A stretch of 64,000 bases of DNA from assembly GCA_905160935.1 (NCBI GenBank), contig CAJHZI010000532.1, forward strand, positions 386,001 to 450,000, in the 5' to 3' direction. This DNA comes from Enchytraeus crypticus. Its lineage: Eukaryota; Annelida; Clitellata; Enchytraeida; Enchytraeidae. Shown one piece after another: positions 1 through 12,435 of the stretch. The notes under the pieces are model-generated. The model ran no database searches and was not told the DNA's origin. It saw only the letters and a list, made by a program, of their open reading frames with translations. Position 1 is the first letter of the stretch; the number at the start of each line of letters is the position of its first letter. Both the position numbers and the translations under genes were made by a program.

Positions 1-875
1 AATGCTAAGAGCTCTGAGATAATAATATTGTGTCGATTGATTGAGCTCAGCTGATATCTCAATAACTTGTTATGTCTACAATATAAATATCATTTATTTT
101 CACTATTGCCCCATAACATTTAACAACTTCCTGTTATCCTCTTAGGTGATAACATGAACTATGCATTGATGTGGTTTGATGTTACTGATTCAGAGTTATA
201 CCACACAATCAGTTGCACCCAGCCTGAACGACTGTTAATGATGTTAGCGGCCCGTGTATTGCCTGATTTGACTATCAATCTATTGTACTGTCACCGTGAT
301 GTGATCATTATATATGATGGGCTAACCTCTACTTATGTATTCGATCATAATTTGCTTCACTTGTCTATTTGTATTGTTAAGCCTTTGTGTGTATGTGGGT
401 GCTTTCAGTGTTTGTGAGTGTGACCAATCATACAGATGCTGATTGATGATTCTAAATTATTGTATCTATTTCTATATGCAGTCCTTGGTGCATTTAGTTG
501 AGAACAATCTCATTTTAGATAATTTCTGTTTAGAACAAAATTTATCAGTGAACATTTAATAGAGGTGAAAGTTAGGTTTGAAACTTCTATCTGATTGAAA
601 GATTATTCGCTTAATGTCAGTAGTTTCCGTATCATTGTATTAAATTTGTAATCTTTGCGTAATTTTATTTGTTTGCTATCTAACGATGAAATTATTGTTC
701 AAGTAATGGATTACAGTTATCCTGTGCTACTGATACTCAGTAGGTTAGTGGTAGAACGATTGACTTTGAAGTCGGATACTGTGACTTCAATACTCAGTGG
801 TATCAGCTGCAGAATTAAGGCTTACAGCTGCCGCGTGAATATTTGAAATATTAATTGCAATATTACCGTTCTGCC
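1..875. other. Gene-free AT-rich sequence
   Basis: No ORF with recognisable protein content, no convincing splice-flanked exon and no recognisable transposon. The short open frames here have no domain signature. It may be intron or intergenic DNA of a gene lying left of the window. Confidence 0.5.
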
Positions 876-1009
876 AATCAATTCAGTACATCATGTCGTT
901 CAATCAATTCAGTACATCATGTCGTTCAATCAATTCAGTACATCATGTCGTTCAATCAGTTTAGTACATCATGTCGTTCAATCAGTTCAGTACATCATGT
1001 CGTTCAATC
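876..1009. repeat. 26-bp minisatellite, about 5 copies
   Basis: Tandem units of the type caatcaattcagtacatcat + gtcgtt. The first three copies are nearly identical; the last two carry the same caatcagtt variant, so this is a young head-to-tail expansion. Confidence 0.9.
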
Positions 1010-2396
1010 AATCATTGGATGGATAGAGAACTGAGCTGAGTTGTGCTAATGGCTTTGTAAGAAACCGAACATCAAATCCCGATTGATTGATGTATTGTTA
1101 GATTTCTTGATCGATTGTTTAGTTTTTTGAATCAAACTTGCAAGATTAAGAATGGATAAATGATTTATTGAGTAGTATATAAATTGATTAATGGAATTAT
1201 AGATTTATTGATCATATCGGCTATATAGCCTGTTGTCCGGGTCTTTGAAGAATGGACAGATTAGCAAATTACGCATGTCATTAGCAGTGATAAGCAGGAA
1301 CTGTAGTAGACAATGGAAAACCTCCTTAGTGTCCATATTTTCTCACGGCATTGGCGAATTTAATTTTTAGACCTAGTCTTTGTGATGTACGTTATTTGCC
1401 TGGGTTCTCTAAGTGAGTGGTAAGTAGATTGGATTTATGAATATGTACAATGGACCTGACCTGTGGCAGAGCACTAGACATCGCACTCAGGTGATCAATC
1501 AATAAGAATTTAACGTCCGGTTCCTCGCCATAAGGCAATGTCAGGAACGTCTCTTGCAGACTCAATATTTTGATCAATATTTTGTATTTGACAGTTTATA
1601 TTTGCAGAGAAGAATTCATAGGGAGCGACTGACCCAGTTGTTCTAGATCTCTCACTTGTTGTATGTGTCTGCATGTGTTGTTATATTTGTTTCTAGTCAG
1701 TATAAAAATGATTTGAAGAGAGAATTTATGTACAATGTCCAGTCTAATAGTTTACGTGTTGAGTCCTCATGTAGTTAATCTAAACAACTCCATCGTTTGT
1801 TGATCTTCTTCTCCACGAGATTAATGTCGATGGAAGCAGATGTAATTCTGTAGTTCTTCACTCTCACTCTCTTATGTATCTGTCGTCTTTTATGCTTAAT
1901 ATGTATCAAGTTTCTTGCATCTACACTACATTACATTACATTTGAGTACATTTGCGATGATATGACCCGATTAAACTAATTCGTGTTCTGTCATAGTTGG
2001 TGAAAAATAGAACAGCCGTGGACTGCACTTGTCGTAAAAGGAAACAAATCGTTAAGATCCAAATTAACGCCTGAAAGGATATTCGGCTGGTGAGCGCCTA
2101 GGCTCTGAAAACTGGTACAAAATTGTATAAAACGAATGGAAAAGTTTAGAATGTCTATTCCTATCCCGACCCTGGATAAACTGGGATTGAAGGGAAGGTA
2201 ATGACAATGCCGTTGACGAGGCCTGCCTATTTCTATTCGTATTTTGACTTAGTTTGCTTTGACTGTTCACAATGATGTATATCTAAATCTGATTTATATT
2301 AAATTCAGCACTGCACAAGTGATCCGTGCTTACTTTCTCTGTTCTTATTCAGTGCTGTGTTGCTTCCACTACGGAATAGATGTGAGCTCGTTCTGT
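1010..2396. other. Gene-free sequence
   Basis: AT-rich DNA with no recognisable coding exon or mobile element on either strand. Short frames at 1392-1577 (-) and 2064-2270 (-) show no domain or composition typical of protein. Confidence 0.45.
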
Positions 2397-2651
2397 CGCT
2401 GTCACCAGATGGCTATGGCTTTTCTAGCTCAGGCTGTCACCAGGTTGCTATGGGCTTTTGTAGCACAGGCTGCCACCAGGTGGCTATGGGCTTTACTAGC
2501 ACAGGCTGCCACCAGGTGGCTATGGCTTTTCTAGCACAGGCTATCACCAGGTGGCTATGAGCTTTTCTAGCACAGGCTATCACCAGGTGGCTATGGGCTT
2601 TTCTAGCTCAGGCTGCCACCAGGTGGCTGTGGGCTTTCCTAGCACAGGCTG
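2397..2651. repeat. 36-bp minisatellite, about 7 copies
   Basis: Units built on ctgccaccaggtggctatgg followed by gcttttctagcacagg. Two copies lack one g (35 bp). Because 36 is a multiple of 3, open frames run through it, but they are repeat by-products. Confidence 0.9.
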
Positions 2652-3271
2652 CTGAGAGTTGACATAGATATTGTGCTTTCAAACATGACCTGCGTGATGA
2701 GAACAGTGTGTTGATCGTTGGAGTGCTCTATATTGAGCGTTACAGCAGACTATGAAAGTAATTATTTCTAGCGACCTTTGTCATTCATTCATTCATTTGT
2801 CATTGTGCTTGTGCTTGTGCCTGTAATCGTGCTGCTGTGTCCTACTGGATGTATTACTGTGTTGCATTAGATCTGCTGTGGATTACTGTATTATATGTTA
2901 TGATTAATTAATCGATGAATTGTATATAACGTTGATTTGTTTATCTTGGGTAGAACTTAGATTTATTTATTGTTGCCTTTTTGTTCATGTGCATTATGAC
3001 CTTCATGTAACGTTAGTCATTAAAATCGTATTTTGAAAAATATTCAGCTTCTTTGCAGTTTTTATAGCTACTATAAAGTGCGTGATTTATGAAATATGAA
3101 ACTAGTTCACTTGTGAAGTTAAATTTCTAGCTATTTTTTAAGTTTTTAATTGTTAGCCGTTGAGTGATAAAATGTGAGAGATTTTGGGATGGTGAGTGTT
3201 CAGGTGTTGGGATGATGAGGCTTATGGAATCTAGAACATTGAGTAGTAGACAGGATCACAAGAACGCTTTT
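2652..3271. other. Gene-free sequence
   Basis: AT-rich DNA between two minisatellites. No exon, RNA gene or transposon recognised. Confidence 0.45.
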
Positions 3272-3740
3272 GTAGCACTGAATGGTTTATAGCGTTATGT
3301 GGTTTATAGCACTACATGTAAACGATCTCTAGCACCAAGTGGTTTATAGTACTGAATGGTTTATAGCACTAAATGATCTCTAGCACCAAGTGGTTTATAG
3401 TACTGAATGGTTTATAGCACTAAATGATCTCTAGCATTAAATGGTTCATAGCACTATATGATCTATAGCACAAAGTGATCTCTAGCACTAAATGGTTTGT
3501 AACACTAAATGATCTCTAGCACTAAATAATCTCTAGCACTAAATGGTTTATAGCACTAAATGATCTCTAGCACTAAATGATCTCAGCACTAAATGGTTCA
3601 TAGCACTAAATGATCTCTAGCACTAAATGATCTCTAGCACTAAATGATCTCTAGCACTAAATGGTTTATAGCACTAAATGGTTTATAGCACTAAATGGTT
3701 TATAGCACTAAATGATCTCTAACCCTAAATGGTTTATAGC
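3272..3740. repeat. 17-bp minisatellite with two interspersed unit types
   Basis: Built from two 17-mers sharing the core agcactaaatg: one ends gtttat and the other atctct. They are interspersed in irregular order over about 27 units, with a few decayed units at the left edge. It abuts the (CATA)n array directly. Confidence 0.9.
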
Positions 3741-4328
3741 ATATACATACCATACATACATACACATCCATACGTACGTACATACATACGTTCATACATA
3801 CATACATACAATACTTACATACATACATACTTACATACATACATACATACATGCATACATACATACATACAGCACATACACACACATACATTCATACAAG
3901 CATACTTACATACATACATTCATACATACATACATACATACATACATACATACACTCATACATGCATACATACATTCATGCATGCATACATACATACATA
4001 CATACATACATACATACATGCATAAATACATACATACATACATACGTACATACATACATACATACATACACACATACATACATACATACATACATACATA
4101 CATACATACATACATACATACATGCATACATACATACATACATTCATACATACATACATACATACACTCATACATACATACATACATGCATACATACATA
4201 CATACATAGATACAAACATACATACATACATACATACATAAATACATACATACAAACATACGTACAAACATACGTACATACATACATACATACATACACA
4301 CACACATACATACATACATACATACATA
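3741..4328. repeat. (CATA)n microsatellite, about 590 bp
   Basis: Nearly pure catacata tracts with scattered single-base variants (cgta, catt, catg, cact). The tetranucleotide has few stops in any frame, which produces long spurious ORFs rich in YIHT or MYVC. None is a gene. Confidence 0.97.
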
Positions 4329-4569
4329 CTTATGGATCGTAGACTCTGAAAAAATGTTCCTAGAGGGGTAGGAGAAATGTTAAACGGCGGATGAAATGAA
4401 AGTTTGCGAAAGTAGGTGGGGTACGGGGAGAAGGGTTATTGCACCCCCTTCCCGAAGGGGAATTTTTTAAATTATCGATTAAAGCTATGGATGTTAGGGC
4501 ATCTCGTATTGAATAATGGATTCTTCTGCTTTTTGGAATTTTTCGTTAAGGAACCTTTTCAATTACGTA

Positions 4570-5409
4570 TAATGATATCAGTCTAACAAGCATAAAATAG
4601 TCATGATCGTAACTATCAGACTGAATAATATTATAGAAAGTGACAAAGTCAACAGTTCTGAATTTTAAAATAGAGCAGCTGTGAAACCTAAATGAAAAAA
4701 ATTGAAAAAATAAAGCCATGATTTCAAGTTAAATTTTCAATGGCTATAGGCTAGAATTAAGGCTCAGTTAGGGGCCTACTTATAAATATCTTGAAGGACT
4801 TTATCTTTAAGCTACTTAATTATACAATGGAATCTAATCTAATATGTACAATATAATCATTTAAAAATCTAATATAAGAATAGGTTCTAATTCACTTCCC
4901 CAGGTAACACCTCTGAGAACAGAAGCTAAATTGGAATAAGTAGTATCTAGCTTAACTGTTTGTAGTCGATAAAGAGAGAGAGAGAAAGTACAATATGCAT
5001 AATATAGTGTATATCATAATAGTATAATTATGTAAAATGTATGTGTTGTGTGTTTTGGTAGGTATTTACTTTGGGAAGCTCAAATTATCAAAGTTAATTT
5101 TTATTTATTTATTTACAATTTTTGTATGATGAGGTTTGAAATTACAACCAAGAAGGACTGGTCTTACAAGTCTTCAGAAATTCCTGAACTATTATAATAA
5201 AGTTAAATTGACAGCAGCCTTGTCGTAATTTCATACCACATCATGCAGTTTTAATTAAACAAACCTTGGAGTGACACAAATGGTGATCAATACTGTTATA
5301 TCCTTTGATTTGATTAAGTAATTGTTGACTTTATCACTTTCTATAATATTATTCAGTCTGATTAGTTACGATCTTAACTATTTTATGCTTGTTTGACTGA
5401 TATGATATA
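4570..5409. repeat. Large inverted repeat (MITE-like or fold-back)
   Basis: The arm at 4570-4653 is the reverse complement, with a few mismatches, of 5324-5409. Shared core: aacaagcataaaatag, gactgaataatattatagaa, aagtcaac. The 670-bp interior has no coding signal. The right arm abuts the start of the LINE remnant at about 5412. No clear target-site duplication was found, so the superfamily is undetermined. Confidence 0.7.
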
Positions 5410-5411
5410 AG

Positions 5412-7718
5412 AAGGTTGTAGTAATGGGTGATTTTAACTATCCTGAATTGGACTGGAGAAAACATAGATGAATCTCACTTATTTATAGAATGTATAAATA
5501 ATAACTTTTTAGAACAGTATTGCATGCAATAAGCCTACTAGAGGCAAAAATTTCCTTGATCTTGTTTTGTGCTCTGAAGAAATAGTTAAGGATGTACTTA
5601 TAGGTGAAACTTTTGAGACAAGTGATCATCTAACCATTAAATTTGTAATTCAGTGCAATTGGATCTGTAGGAAAGTCCAAAAATATGATTATTTTAAAGT
5701 AAATTATGAAGAAATTGAAATGTACAGCATAGAAACGTATTTATGGTTTTAAGTGATAATGATAATAACGATGACGTAGAGGCTTATGGAATAATATTAA
5801 CACAGGTCTCAGGATGGTTCGTGATGAGTTTATTGAATTGAAAGCCAGAAATAGAGACAGATGCAAGTGGGTTACTAAAAAAGTAAGAAGAAAAAGAAAA
5901 GCCAAAAAAGATGCTTAGAACAATTATAAAAATAGTAATAATGATGAATCATTGTACTGTGAATATAGGAAAAAGCTTAATAAATCGGTTGCAGAAAATA
6001 GAAAGGCCAAGTTAAAATTTGAAAAACAGCTTACTCGTAATATAAAGAATGATGCAAAGAGTTTTTTTGCCTATGCTAATGCTAACAAAAAGGTTATTAA
6101 AAAGATTGGTCCTTTAAGAGATGAATATAATAGCATTATAGAAGATAATAAAGATACTGCAAACTATTTTAATAAATATTTTTCGTCTGTATTTGTGGAA
6201 AAAGATTTAGTTAATATGCCAGTACCGGCTAGGATCTTCAAAGGTAACTTTGAATGCTCCTTACATAATATTGAGTTTGATATTGATGATGTTATAAGTA
6301 AATTAAATTCGCTAAATGTCAATAAAACTCAAGGTCCAGATGAGAGTCATAGAAAACTGATTTCGGAGCTAAGAGATGAATTAGCACCAGCTCTATTAAA
6401 CCTACAATGAAAACAGGGGTGGTTCCTCAAGATTTTAAGAATGCCAATGTTGTACCAATACATAAAAAGGGAAATAGGGATAAAGCAGAAAATTACAGGC
6501 CTATAAACAAGTATAATCAGTAAGACATTTGAAAGCATTATTAAGGATAAAATAATTAGTTTCTTGTAAGAATATAACTTAATTAGAAATAGTCAGCATG
6601 GTTTTATTAGTGGGCGTTCTTTTTTAACTAATTTGCTAGATTTTTTTCTAAAATATATTGCAAAGGAAGTAGATAATAAAAATAGCGTTGATATCTTATA
6701 TCTAGACTTTGCTAAAGCGTTTGATAAAGTTCCACATAAAAGATTACTTAGTAAGTTGGAAGCACTTGGAATAACGGGCAAACTTTTAAAATGGATAAGT
6801 AATTGGTTAAGCAATAGAAAACAAAGGGTGTGTGTCGAGGACGAGTTCTCGGAACGGGCAGCAGTGAAGAGTGATGTGCCACAGGGCTCTGTTTTAGGAC
6901 CTCTATTATTTTTAGTTTACATCAATGACATTGACATAGATATTGTATCTAAATATAGTAAATTTGCAGATGATTCTAAAGTAGCAAAGATAGTAAACAA
7001 CATTGAAGATGCTGAGACTTTAAAGTATGATATAAAAATATTACAGAACTGGTCTAGGGATTGGCTAATGGAGTTCAATGCTGAGAAATGTAGAGTTATG
7101 CATATAGGGAAAAACAATTTTTAAAAATTGAGTATGCATTGAACAATATAAAACTAAAATCCACAAACAGTGAGAGGGATTTAAGAGTCATTGTGGGTAG
7201 CTCTTTCAAATTTAGTGAAAATTGTAATAAGGTTGTAAATAGTTCTAATTGTGTATTAAGAATGATTAAAAGAACAATTGCATGTAGAAATAAAGATATT
7301 GTGGTAAGGCTATATAAGGCTCTTGTACGGCCCAAACTTGAATACTGCGTTCAGGCTTGGTGCCCATATCTTAAGAAAGATATCGATAAATTAGAAAGGG
7401 TACAAGCCAGAGCAACGGGGGCTGGTTTTTGACTGTCCAAAACTTAGTTATGAGAATAGATTAAAATTCGTAGGATTAACCTCTCTAAGTAAGAGAAGAA
7501 CTAGAGGAGATTTAATAGAATTATTTAAGATACTCAAAGGTTTCAGCAAAGTTGACCATAGTATTTGGTTTAATTTATCAAACAACAGAAACACTAGGGG
7601 ACATATTTATAAACTTAGTAAATTTACAAGTAGACTAGATTTAAGGAAATGTTTCTTTAGTCAGAGAGTTATAATGCTTGGAATAGTTTGCCAAGCGAAG
7701 TTGTGGAAGCAGAATCAG
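5412..7718 (+). mobile_element. CR1-like non-LTR retrotransposon, degenerate (5' part)
   Basis: Decayed LINE. The end of the endonuclease domain is visible at 5412-5660 (MGDFNYPELDW, later TSDHLTIKF). The reverse transcriptase follows at about 5950-7430: YLDFAKAFDKVPHKRLL, VPQGSVLGPLLF, and the catalytic box as FADD at about 6967. The typical CR1 C-terminal region (RRTRGDLIELFKILKG) runs to 7700. Stops and frameshifts break it into several frames (for example after 5755, 6410, 7123 and 7432), so it is dead. The 3' end resumes at 10169 after a hAT insertion. Confidence 0.9.
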
Positions 7719-8548
7719 CAGTGTTGTAAAAAGTACTCGGAAAATTACTTTAAGTAAAAGTAAATGGTCAGTAAAAGTAAAAGGTACTTAATCAGAATTT
7801 TACTTAAGTAAAAAGTAAAAGTACTCGACAAAAAGTAGTACTTTTGAGTAAAATGTAAAAGTATTCATATTTTTTCAAGAAAAATATATACGTTGATATA
7901 ATCGTTTTAAAGATTCTCAAATTAGTTCAAATTACTTCATTTAATTCTAATTAAAAACGAAACTGAAAAATAAAGGCTAACGAAAAATTAAGTTCAGGTC
8001 TAAAGTTTCCGAACTAAAACAATGATCGATACACATGCACATGCTTCTCAAGAATTAAAAAATAATCGATCCATAAATCTAAAAAATAATCCCGTCGATC
8101 ATTCGTGTAGGCCTATCATTGCTCCAGCATAATTTTTAGGTTTAGGCTCAAACTGAATCGGTTCCAATCCAAAATGAACATCAAAAATGGTTCTCGCTTT
8201 ATTTCTTAAGAAATTTTTTACAAATTAGCCTACATACAAATTTTGTACTTCCTCGTGATGTCAAACAAACTAAATTTGGACACTGTATAAAGAATTTCGC
8301 CTCCTCCCTTCAAAACTACCTGGATCCGCCCCTGTGAATACTAATGACTAAATAAAGCTAAATAACCTACATGCTTCTTTAAATTTGATGAACTGTTGCA
8401 GAGGGAACTGATAGAATTGCTACATTTTAGACATTTAATGCGATAAATTTTCGCTTCACATTTGATCTATTCAAATATGGATGACAAATACGGCCAATTA
8501 AGGTTGTTCGGCAAACAAATTGGGTAGAGATTTACTTCCACGAACACG

Positions 8549-8731
8549 CTAATTGGTTTCTTTGTGATCGTAACACGAATACGCCAGACATTTGTTGCAT
8601 TCAATAAAAACCTCTTCTACACAATTTGTAACTTGACACTTTTGTTTAAAGCTTGACTCTTGCATCTTTGGTAATTTAAAGCACAAGTACACCAGTATTA
8701 GTCTTATCTGAAAATTGACTAAATAGGCCAA
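8549..8731 (-). pseudogene. Cys/His-rich fragment inside the hAT element
   Basis: A 60-residue frame with paired cysteines (C-x4-C, C-x2-C, C-x2-H) near its C-terminus, resembling a small zinc-binding module. It may be a remnant of an element-encoded DNA-binding domain. I do not recognise the family, and the start codon is arbitrary. Confidence 0.3.
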
Positions 8732-8858
8732 TATATTTCAAACATAATGAAAAACGAAAAAGCGGCCGATGCAACCTTCCTGGTCAATCCCTGCATGTGA
8801 ATCGGAAGACAGACGTGGTGTGCCATCTAATGAGTAATGACGTTCTGAGTATGAGCGT

Positions 8859-8863
<5 letters not shown>

Positions 8864-8913
<50 letters not shown>

Positions 8914-8940
8914 GAGAGAGAGAGAGGATAGAGAGAGAGA
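8864..8940. repeat. (GA)n microsatellite
   Basis: About 75 bp of GA dinucleotides with a few interruptions, inside the hAT element. Confidence 0.95.
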
Positions 8941-9341
8941 AGGGTGCGAATTATGGTTGTTTCTGGAATCCATAATTGGATGATTTTTCCATAAAATAAG
9001 TCAAAACTATTTTTAATTTAATTCCTAATCAATTTCATAACTTATCAAGGTCATAATTGCGGACTGTTTAAATTTTTCTATAAACTTTTACTTCGCCTAA
9101 CAATATTTTAAGAAAGATTTCATAAAATCATATAAGCCTATATATAAAAATAATCAAACGCAAAAAACTACAGACTCTCGTATCCAATCAAAATGTATAA
9201 CATTGTGAGTTTGTACTAAACTTCAAGACGCATTGAACGGGGAGAGGGGGGGGGGTTAACTAGTTGACAAAGGCGGCCAAACGGCTGTATGACGTAGATC
9301 AAAGGCTTTAATGCCGTTCATGTTTATAATTAAGCTTTATA

Positions 9342-9386
9342 ATGATTTACGAGCACAAACTTCAAAAGTTTGTGCTCGTAAATCAT
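9342..9386. repeat. Perfect 21-bp hairpin, 3-nt loop
   Basis: Arms 9342-9362 (atgatttacgagcacaaact + t) and 9366-9386 are exact reverse complements around the loop caa. Too short and too perfect for a typical animal pre-miRNA; it looks like a recent local inversion or duplication. Confidence 0.9.
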
Positions 9387-9392
9387 CTACAG

Positions 9393-9733
9393 CAGGGGTT
9401 TTCAACATGTGGGTCGCGACCGTCCTGATTCGGTGTCATCAAATCAGAGTAGTAGCTGCCTGCTATTAATGGCAAAAGTAAAAAAGCACAATTTAGCAAA
9501 AATTAGCAAATTATGTAACTAAATCACATTATACATCATCACTATGACTTTAGCCACAATACCAACTAATGCTTGCTTTCGACGTCTTATAGTGCCGGCA
9601 GGCTGCAGCCACTTTACTGTCCGAGAATTAAATTCCCTAATGTATTAGAGAATAAAAGACTGCAAAAAACTCAGGGTCGCCACCTGAAAGGAAAAAATAG
9701 ATGTCGTTGGGGTAAGCAGGTTGGGAACCACTG
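9393..9733. mobile_element. Charlie-like hAT MITE nested in the larger hAT element
   Basis: Left end CAGGGGTTTTCAACATGTGG; right end GGTTGGGAACCACTG. As inverted termini these match the pattern CAGKGGTTYYCAAC seen in Charlie-type hAT elements. Flanking octamers atctacag and atctgtaa are similar but not identical, so the target duplication is decayed or the boundary is slightly off. No coding capacity. Confidence 0.65.
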
Positions 9734-10102
9734 ATCTGTAATATAAGAAGAAATTTCAAAGCTTAAATATTGAAATGATGTAGGCTAATGTAGGGTAAGC
9801 CATAGGCCGATATCAAAACGTTTGCTCTGCGTCATACAGCTGTTAAATTATATATCAATACCAAACTAAAAGCGGGTGGCCCATGATATTTTGTTACGTA
9901 TAAAAAATTTGGCAATTGACATATCAATAGTTTTTCAAATGTAACGCGACTTTTTTACTTCCACGGATGTAAAATAAAAGTAAAAAGTACTACAACAATT
10001 ACTTCGTTACCAGTAAAAAGTACCCAGTCAAATTGGGTACTTCGTTACAAGTAAAAGTATCCGTTGAGTACTTTTTACTTGTAACGAAGTATTTTTACTT
10101 CG

Positions 10103-10168
10103 CTGATTCTCAGTGTTGTATAGTAACGAAGTAAAAATATTTCGTTACTATACAACACTGAGAATCAG
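10103..10168. repeat. 28-bp perfect palindrome at the hAT right end
   Basis: Arms 10103-10130 and 10141-10168 are exact reverse complements (ctgattctcagtgttgtata and on). The outer 8 bp are the target-site duplication itself, so an inverted copy of the duplication lies inside the element end. Confidence 0.9.
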
Positions 10169-10571
10169 TGAATGCTTTTAAAAACAAATATGATAAACAT
10201 AAGAAAATGTAAATCAGATGCTAATTACATGTACAGTGTTATACATAGGCTATGTATAAATTTGGCATATTGACATGAAGTTTGTATGATTTGATTTTTT
10301 AAAGTAGGACTAATTAAATATTTTATGATGTACAGATAGATGAAATTAGACCTAAATAGAAATATATATTTGAAATTTCATATAAATAGTTATAGGCCTA
10401 GTTGATTACTTGCTCTTTTTGGTATATGTACGTGTGTAATGTAGTTTTCAGTTGTATATTGAACTATGTGGTGTTATTAATATTAATTGGTTTTAGTTAA
10501 GAGCCTGATGAGTCTTAAACAAGCATATATTTGCTTCCTAACTCTGTAATGTTATGTTATGTTATGTTATG
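10169..10571 (+). mobile_element. CR1-like LINE, 3' end
   Basis: Continues the LINE interrupted at 7718: a frame reading NAFKNKYDKHKKM then stop, followed by 3' UTR and a terminal (ATGTT)n-type repeat at about 10549-10571. Such short 3' tandem tails are typical of CR1-group LINEs. Confidence 0.8.
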
Positions 10572-11741
10572 ATAGAAAGGCATGGAGACTGCAGTGAAGT
10601 GGGTTTTTAGTTAAAATTATATGGCACCGCTGCGCAATGAGGACGCATAATAAAAGGTTTGCGTAAAGCTTGCGAGCGTCCCTGCTAATTATTCACATTA
10701 TTAATATCTACTTTCTTTAGATTTTTAAATAATTTGCAGACTATTGTTATGCTAAATAAGTGTTCAATTAGAAATAAGGATTCAAAATATTTTGTAAACT
10801 TTTTGCCAGAAAATATTTAATGTAGGATCTCACATTCATGAGAACCTTAGCATGTTATACCGTGTATAGTAATAAAGCCAAACAACAGCATCTCTATAAT
10901 TTAGATGTTGATTATAAATAAATATCACTATTTCAATTTCAAGAACTTTGTGTAATAAATTAGGCGGCACAGAAGTTCGCAGAGTATTCGTAGTAAGATC
11001 CACTTTGTTCGATACAATATATAGTGCCCTTGTATGCGTATATTGTGTTTATGTTTTTGTATTTTTTTCTGGCGGCTTACTGTGGAATATTTCCGGTTTT
11101 AGAAATTAAATCTATTTTAAAGAAATAAATAACGCATAAAATAGTTTTGTGATATCGTAGAGAATTGTGTACATGTTAGACGATCTTAATGTTTATGATT
11201 CCGATCGTAAACTATTAATTGAGCCACTTTGAACCGTTGTGCAATGACTGTCGATTTTCATCATTTTTGGCCCAAAATATGTTACAGTAGTTAGATTGTT
11301 TCTAAAAGATTATTTTAAATTAGCGGTGACTTTATTATTTGGTATACAATGTGAGGTAGTAAAATCTTAATGTCTGCTCTCACCTGACTTTGAGACCAAA
11401 GTGTAAATATTAATAAAAGACTCACAATGCAATGATTTCTCATGCTTCTTCTAGTCTTCAAGTTAATCTTCTTATTCCTCTGACTAATCCTAACTCATCA
11501 GTGAGTGAAATTATAGAAACTTGCAGCCTTCTGAGCAGTTATTTTTAGAAGAGTGCCGACTTTTTTCAAGTTGGCACTGGCAATCATTTATTCCTACCAG
11601 CTGCACAGAGCACTCAACAGATAGCATTCACAACTCGAGTTGAATACTGGCTTAAGTTACTTTCCCAAGGCTGTGAATATATCAAGGTGTTTAGCAGAAG
11701 TTTTCTGGTAACTAGTGTCCAGCTTACAAAGTCGATCTATC
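10572..11741. other. Gene-free sequence
   Basis: AT-rich DNA between the LINE and a SINE. No exon recognised. AATAAA hexamers occur at about 10871 and 11412 but cannot be tied to a gene. Confidence 0.45.
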
Positions 11742-11985
11742 TGGAATGTCTCAATAACATAAGGGTAACGTCGTGAAGTTTTAAATGACAGATCCTGAGA
11801 TGAATTGAACTCTCGCGGGTTCGAATCCCAGCTGCGCTGATCTGAGAGTAAAATCTTGAACGTTCACTGGACTGGTTATATGGAAAGTGGACTACATTGC
11901 CTAATGTTTAAACATGTGGAATTTTAAAAAGTGATAGATATCAACATAGTTGATCATTTCACTATAATGTGTGTTTACTTTACTA
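11742..11985 (+). mobile_element. SINE family 2 (tRNA-like head), full copy
   Basis: Begins ggaatgtctcaataacataa ggg. It has an A-box-like segment and a clear B-box (gggttcgaatccc at 11817-11829), then a body ending near gttgatcatttcactataat. The same body recurs at 46484-46728 and 62752-62996; decayed relatives lie at 39660-39880, 57110-57310 and 55540-55590. A second, head-only piece lies at about 12103-12130. Confidence 0.7.
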
Positions 11986-12435
11986 TAGTCATATCTACAG
12001 TTACAGGAATATCGTTTGCTTTAAAAGTGCTGCGACAAAATCTCTTTGTGGGAGCTCTCACAAATATACTTTACAATTTATTTGAATTTTTTTCCAACAA
12101 CCTATGGAATGTCTCAATAGCGTAGGGGTAACAAACTATGCAATAGGCTTTCCATGAACAATATAGAAAATTTAATGCGACCAAATCTCACTTTCACATT
12201 TACGTCAACTAGTTGGTTAAAATCTTACTTTTTACTTTTTAACATGTACTTCTAGTTTTAACGTTTCACTAATGTAGCTCGCTATCACTCACAAGCAAGA
12301 TGAGAACAAAAAAGAGTAAACGTTTAAAAGCTTGAAAAGATTGCATTACCCTAGTAGTAGGGTGTCTCTTAATGAAAACGTGAAATTTGAATCTCCCGCC
12401 CCTTCAAGTTGTTTTGATTTTGTTTCAAGATTGAT

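Larger units (their letters stand above)
7719..10160. mobile_element. hAT-type DNA transposon, non-autonomous, nested in the LINE
   Basis: It begins CAGTGTTGTA and ends TACAACACTG, and is flanked by a perfect 8-bp duplication, agaatcag (7711-7718 and 10161-10168). Eight-bp duplications with CAG...CTG ends are typical of hAT. Subterminal DNA is rich in agtaaaaagtac-type motifs on both sides. No transposase is recognisable. A minus-strand frame at 8549-8731 has a Cys/His spacing (CQVTNC, ECNKC, CYDH) that could be a zinc-finger remnant. It contains a (GA)n array, a 21-bp perfect hairpin and a smaller hAT element. Confidence 0.88.

Noticed and set aside
3700-4342. Long ORFs in the (CATA)n array on both strands
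   Set aside because: The tetranucleotide has few stop codons in any frame; composition is only Y/I/H/T or M/Y/V/C.
9342-9386. Candidate microRNA precursor
   Set aside because: Arms of only 21 bp, fully perfect, 3-nt loop, and inside a transposon.
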